Source of the DNA: Rugamonas rivuli
Lineage (GTDB): Bacteria; Pseudomonadota; Gammaproteobacteria; Burkholderiales; Burkholderiaceae_D
Direction: 5' to 3'
Assembly: GCF_009380165.1 (NCBI RefSeq)
Contig: NZ_WHUF01000007.1
Coordinates: 186,001 to 250,000 of the forward strand
Length of the DNA stretch: 64,000 bases
Positions 62,030 to 64,000 of the stretch are shown in pieces (the first letter of the stretch is position 1; every line of letters begins with the position of its first letter). Made by a program: the position numbers and the translations under genes. Below the pieces are notes generated by a model that worked only from the letters and a program-made list of their open reading frames with translations, did no database searches and was not told where the DNA came from.

Positions 62030-64000
62030 CTACTTTCGCATCCCTTCTTGCAGCATATTCAACATCTCGGAGGCCGACATGCGGCCCGACACATCGCTGC
62101 CTTCCAGCAGGCTGTCGGCCAGGTCGCGCTTGTGCTGGTGCAGGTCGACGATGCCTTCCTCGATGGTGTGGCGCGCCACCAGCCGGTAGATCGTCACCGG
62201 ACGCAGCTGGCCCATGCGGTGTGCGCGGTCCGAGGCCTGGTCTTCCACCGCCGGATTCCACCACGGATCCATGTGGATCACATAGTCGGCCGCGGTCAGG
62301 TTGATGCCGACGCCGCCCGCCTTCAGGCTGATGAGGAACACATCGCCCTCGCCGGCCTGGAACAGGTCGACGCGCTTCTTGCGCTCGGCCATGGGCGTGG
62401 AACCGTCCAGGTATTGATAGCTGATGTTGTTGGCGTCCAGGTGCTCGCGGATCAGCGACAGGTGGTCGACGAACTGGCTGAACACCAGCACCTTGTGGCG
62501 GTTCTCCAGCAAGCCTTCCAGCAGGTGGGCGAAGGCCGCCAGCTTGCTGCTCTTCAGGCCCAGTTCCGCCGCCACCAGGTTCGGATTGCAGCAGGCGCGG
62601 CGCAGCCGCATGATCTCGGCCAGGATCTGGATCGATTTTTTCTCGGCAGGGCCTTCGACGGCGGCCAGGTTTTCCAGCGCGGCGCGGCGCAGCGATTCGT
62701 ACAGCGCGGTTTCTTCGGCCGACAGGTCCACTTCCAGCGTGATCTCGGTGCGCGACGGCAGTTCGGTCAGCACCTGGGCCTTGGTCCGGCGCAGCATGAA
62801 GGGCTGGATCAAACGACGAAGGCGGTTGCGCGCGCCCACTTCGGCGCGGTGGTCCTGCGGTTTTTCGATCGGCGCGGCGAAGCGCAGGTTGAACTGCTCG
62901 ATGCTGCCCAGCAGGCCCGGATTGATGAAGCGGAACAGGTTCCACAACTCGCCCAGGTGGTTTTCCAGCGGCGTGCCGGTGGCGATCATGCGGAAGTCGC
63001 CCTTCAATGCCATCACGGCCTGCGAGCGCTTGGTAGCGCCGTTCTTGATGGCCTGAGCTTCATCGAGCACGATGGTATTCCACTGCACGCCGGCGAACAG
63101 CGCGGACTCCAGTTGCAGCAGGCCGTAGCTGGTCACCACCAGATCGTAGGGCTGCAAGGTGGACAGGGTCTCGGCGCGGTCGCCGGCGCCGAACAGCTTG
63201 ACGTTCAGCGTAGGCGCGAAGCGCGCCGCTTCGCTGATCCAGTTCATGCAGACGGAGGTTGGCGCCACCACCAGCGTCGGGCCTTGCGGCGCGCGCGACA
63301 GGATCAGCGCCAGCGCCTGCAGCGTCTTGCCGAGGCCCATATCGTCGGCCAGGCAGGCGCCCACGCCCCAGTGGGCAAGGCGCGACAGCCAGTTGTAGCC
63401 TTCCAGCTGATAATCGCGCAGCTCCGCCTGCAGGGTGCTTGGCAGCTGCGGCACGAAGGCCGCCTGCGCCGCCATGCGCTCCAGGTGTTCCTTCCACAGC
63501 TTGTCCGATTTCAGGCCGCCGATATCGTCGGCCAGTTCCTCCAGCGCGAACGACGCCAGCGGATGCAGGCGCACGCCGTCCTCGGTGATCTCGCCGTAGA
63601 CCGAGACTTCCATCAGGCGGCGGTGCAGTTCCTCGGTCAGCGCCAGGTAGCGGTTCTCGCCCAGTTCCACGAAGCGGCTCTGGCTCTTCTGCATCAGCTC
63701 CAGCAGCGTTTTCAGATCCATGACTTTGCCTTCATCGATCTGCAATTCGCCGCTGGCCGCGAACCAGTCCTTGTTGCTCTTGATGGCCAGGCGCAGCTGC
63801 TTGGTTTCCACCTTGGCGGTGACGCGGAAGCTTTCGCCTTCCGGCCAGGCCAGTACGATGCCGGCAGCCGGCATCTCTTGCAGCTCCACCAGCAGTTGCA
63901 GACACAGCGCCGGTTGGCCCAGCAGCCATTCGCCGTGCTCCTGCTCGGCCGATTCCAGCACCGGGCATTTGGCGATCAGTTCGCGCTCGGCGTCGCGTTC
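62030..64000 (-). CDS. SNF2-family DEAD/DEAH helicase-like ATPase, partial (N-terminus outside window)
   Basis: The frame is open from the window edge to a stop at 62030, about 656 codons. It has Walker A DDMGLGKTLQALALIL, the DEAQ box in IVLDEAQAIKNG, and the C-terminal helicase motifs VFSQFVDHLSLIREHLDANN, AGGVGINLTAADYVIHMDPW and SDRAHRMGQLRPV. This is a second SNF2 paralogue besides the gene at 29876. A SWIM-type N-terminal domain is common in this group but is not visible here. Confidence 0.9.
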   Translation of the reverse strand, partial: ERDAERELIAKCPVLESAEQEHGEWLLGQPALCLQLLVELQEMPAAGIVLAWPEGESFRVTAKVETKQLRLAIKSNKDWFAASGELQIDEGKVMDLKTLLELMQKSQSRFVELGENRYLALTEELHRRLMEVSVYGEITEDGVRLHPLASFALEELADDIGGLKSDKLWKEHLERMAAQAAFVPQLPSTLQAELRDYQLEGYNWLSRLAHWGVGACLADDMGLGKTLQALALILSRAPQGPTLVVAPTSVCMNWISEAARFAPTLNVKLFGAGDRAETLSTLQPYDLVVTSYGLLQLESALFAGVQWNTIVLDEAQAIKNGATKRSQAVMALKGDFRMIATGTPLENHLGELWNLFRFINPGLLGSIEQFNLRFAAPIEKPQDHRAEVGARNRLRRLIQPFMLRRTKAQVLTELPSRTEITLEVDLSAEETALYESLRRAALENLAAVEGPAEKKSIQILAEIMRLRRACCNPNLVAAELGLKSSKLAAFAHLLEGLLENRHKVLVFSQFVDHLSLIREHLDANNISYQYLDGSTPMAERKKRVDLFQAGEGDVFLISLKAGGVGINLTAADYVIHMDPWWNPAVEDQASDRAHRMGQLRPVTIYRLVARHTIEEGIVDLHQHKRDLADSLLEGSDVSGRMSASEMLNMLQEGMRK

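Overview
The window looks like a chromosomal segment of a GC-rich betaproteobacterium, most likely a Burkholderiales member of the Oxalobacteraceae (Duganella, Massilia or Janthinobacterium type). This rests on the protein sequences and on a run mlaFEDACB - yadGH - ibaG - murA - his operon - hinT - tatABC that is typical of betaproteobacteria. The genus call is inference. No tRNA, rRNA, CRISPR array or prophage was seen.

Layout. Bases 1-3040 are AT-richer accessory DNA: the 5' part of a CvaA/RaxA-type membrane fusion protein gene (minus), a divergent gene for a double-glycine-leader peptide with Pro and Val homopolymer tracts, and a secreted alpha/beta hydrolase. Bases 3045-5029 hold a divergent aldo/keto reductase - LysR pair. 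Bases 5181-8686 form a tight four-gene operon: glycosyltransferase-like protein, phosphatidylcholine-synthase-like enzyme, a close homologue of eukaryotic-type sphingolipid delta-4 desaturase, and a Gfo/Idh-like oxidoreductase. Bases 8699-11433 encode PBP4 (dacB) and a fused SpmA/SpmB membrane protein. They are followed by a peptide-binding protein and a YihY/BrkB protein. Bases about 14240-14515 hold a non-coding, GGA-rich segment ending in a strong intrinsic terminator, a candidate CsrA-binding small RNA. Bases 14575-17365 are an arsRCBH arsenic resistance operon.

Bases 17474-24110 (minus) are an acyl-CoA and leucine catabolism block: liuR, liuA, aceK, thiolase, SDR and acyl-CoA dehydrogenase. 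Two LiuR-like operators lie around liuR, one of them shared with a divergent metallo-beta-lactamase-fold hydrolase. Bases 25482-29668 carry a small regulator, a 60-residue protein, ubiX, grxD and tex. Bases 29876-34904 carry a SNF2 ATPase with an abutting histidine kinase and response regulator. Bases 34906-35830 are a RAYT transposase unit with repeated, inverted end sequences. gltB and gltD follow, separated by a REP-like hairpin element that also occurs near 22.3-22.4 kb.

Bases 42449-48638 encode the Mla phospholipid transport system (with mlaA inside the operon), a YadGH-type ABC exporter and IbaG. murA and a compact histidine operon (hisG D C B H A F I E) follow. A DNA adenine methyltransferase gene sits between hisD and hisC. 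Then come hinT and tatABC. The right end (minus strand) has a DUF1640-like coiled-coil membrane protein, a DUF885 family protein and a second SNF2 ATPase that runs off the window.

The most novel candidates are the double-glycine peptide locus, the desaturase/Pcs lipid operon and the GGA-rich small RNA.
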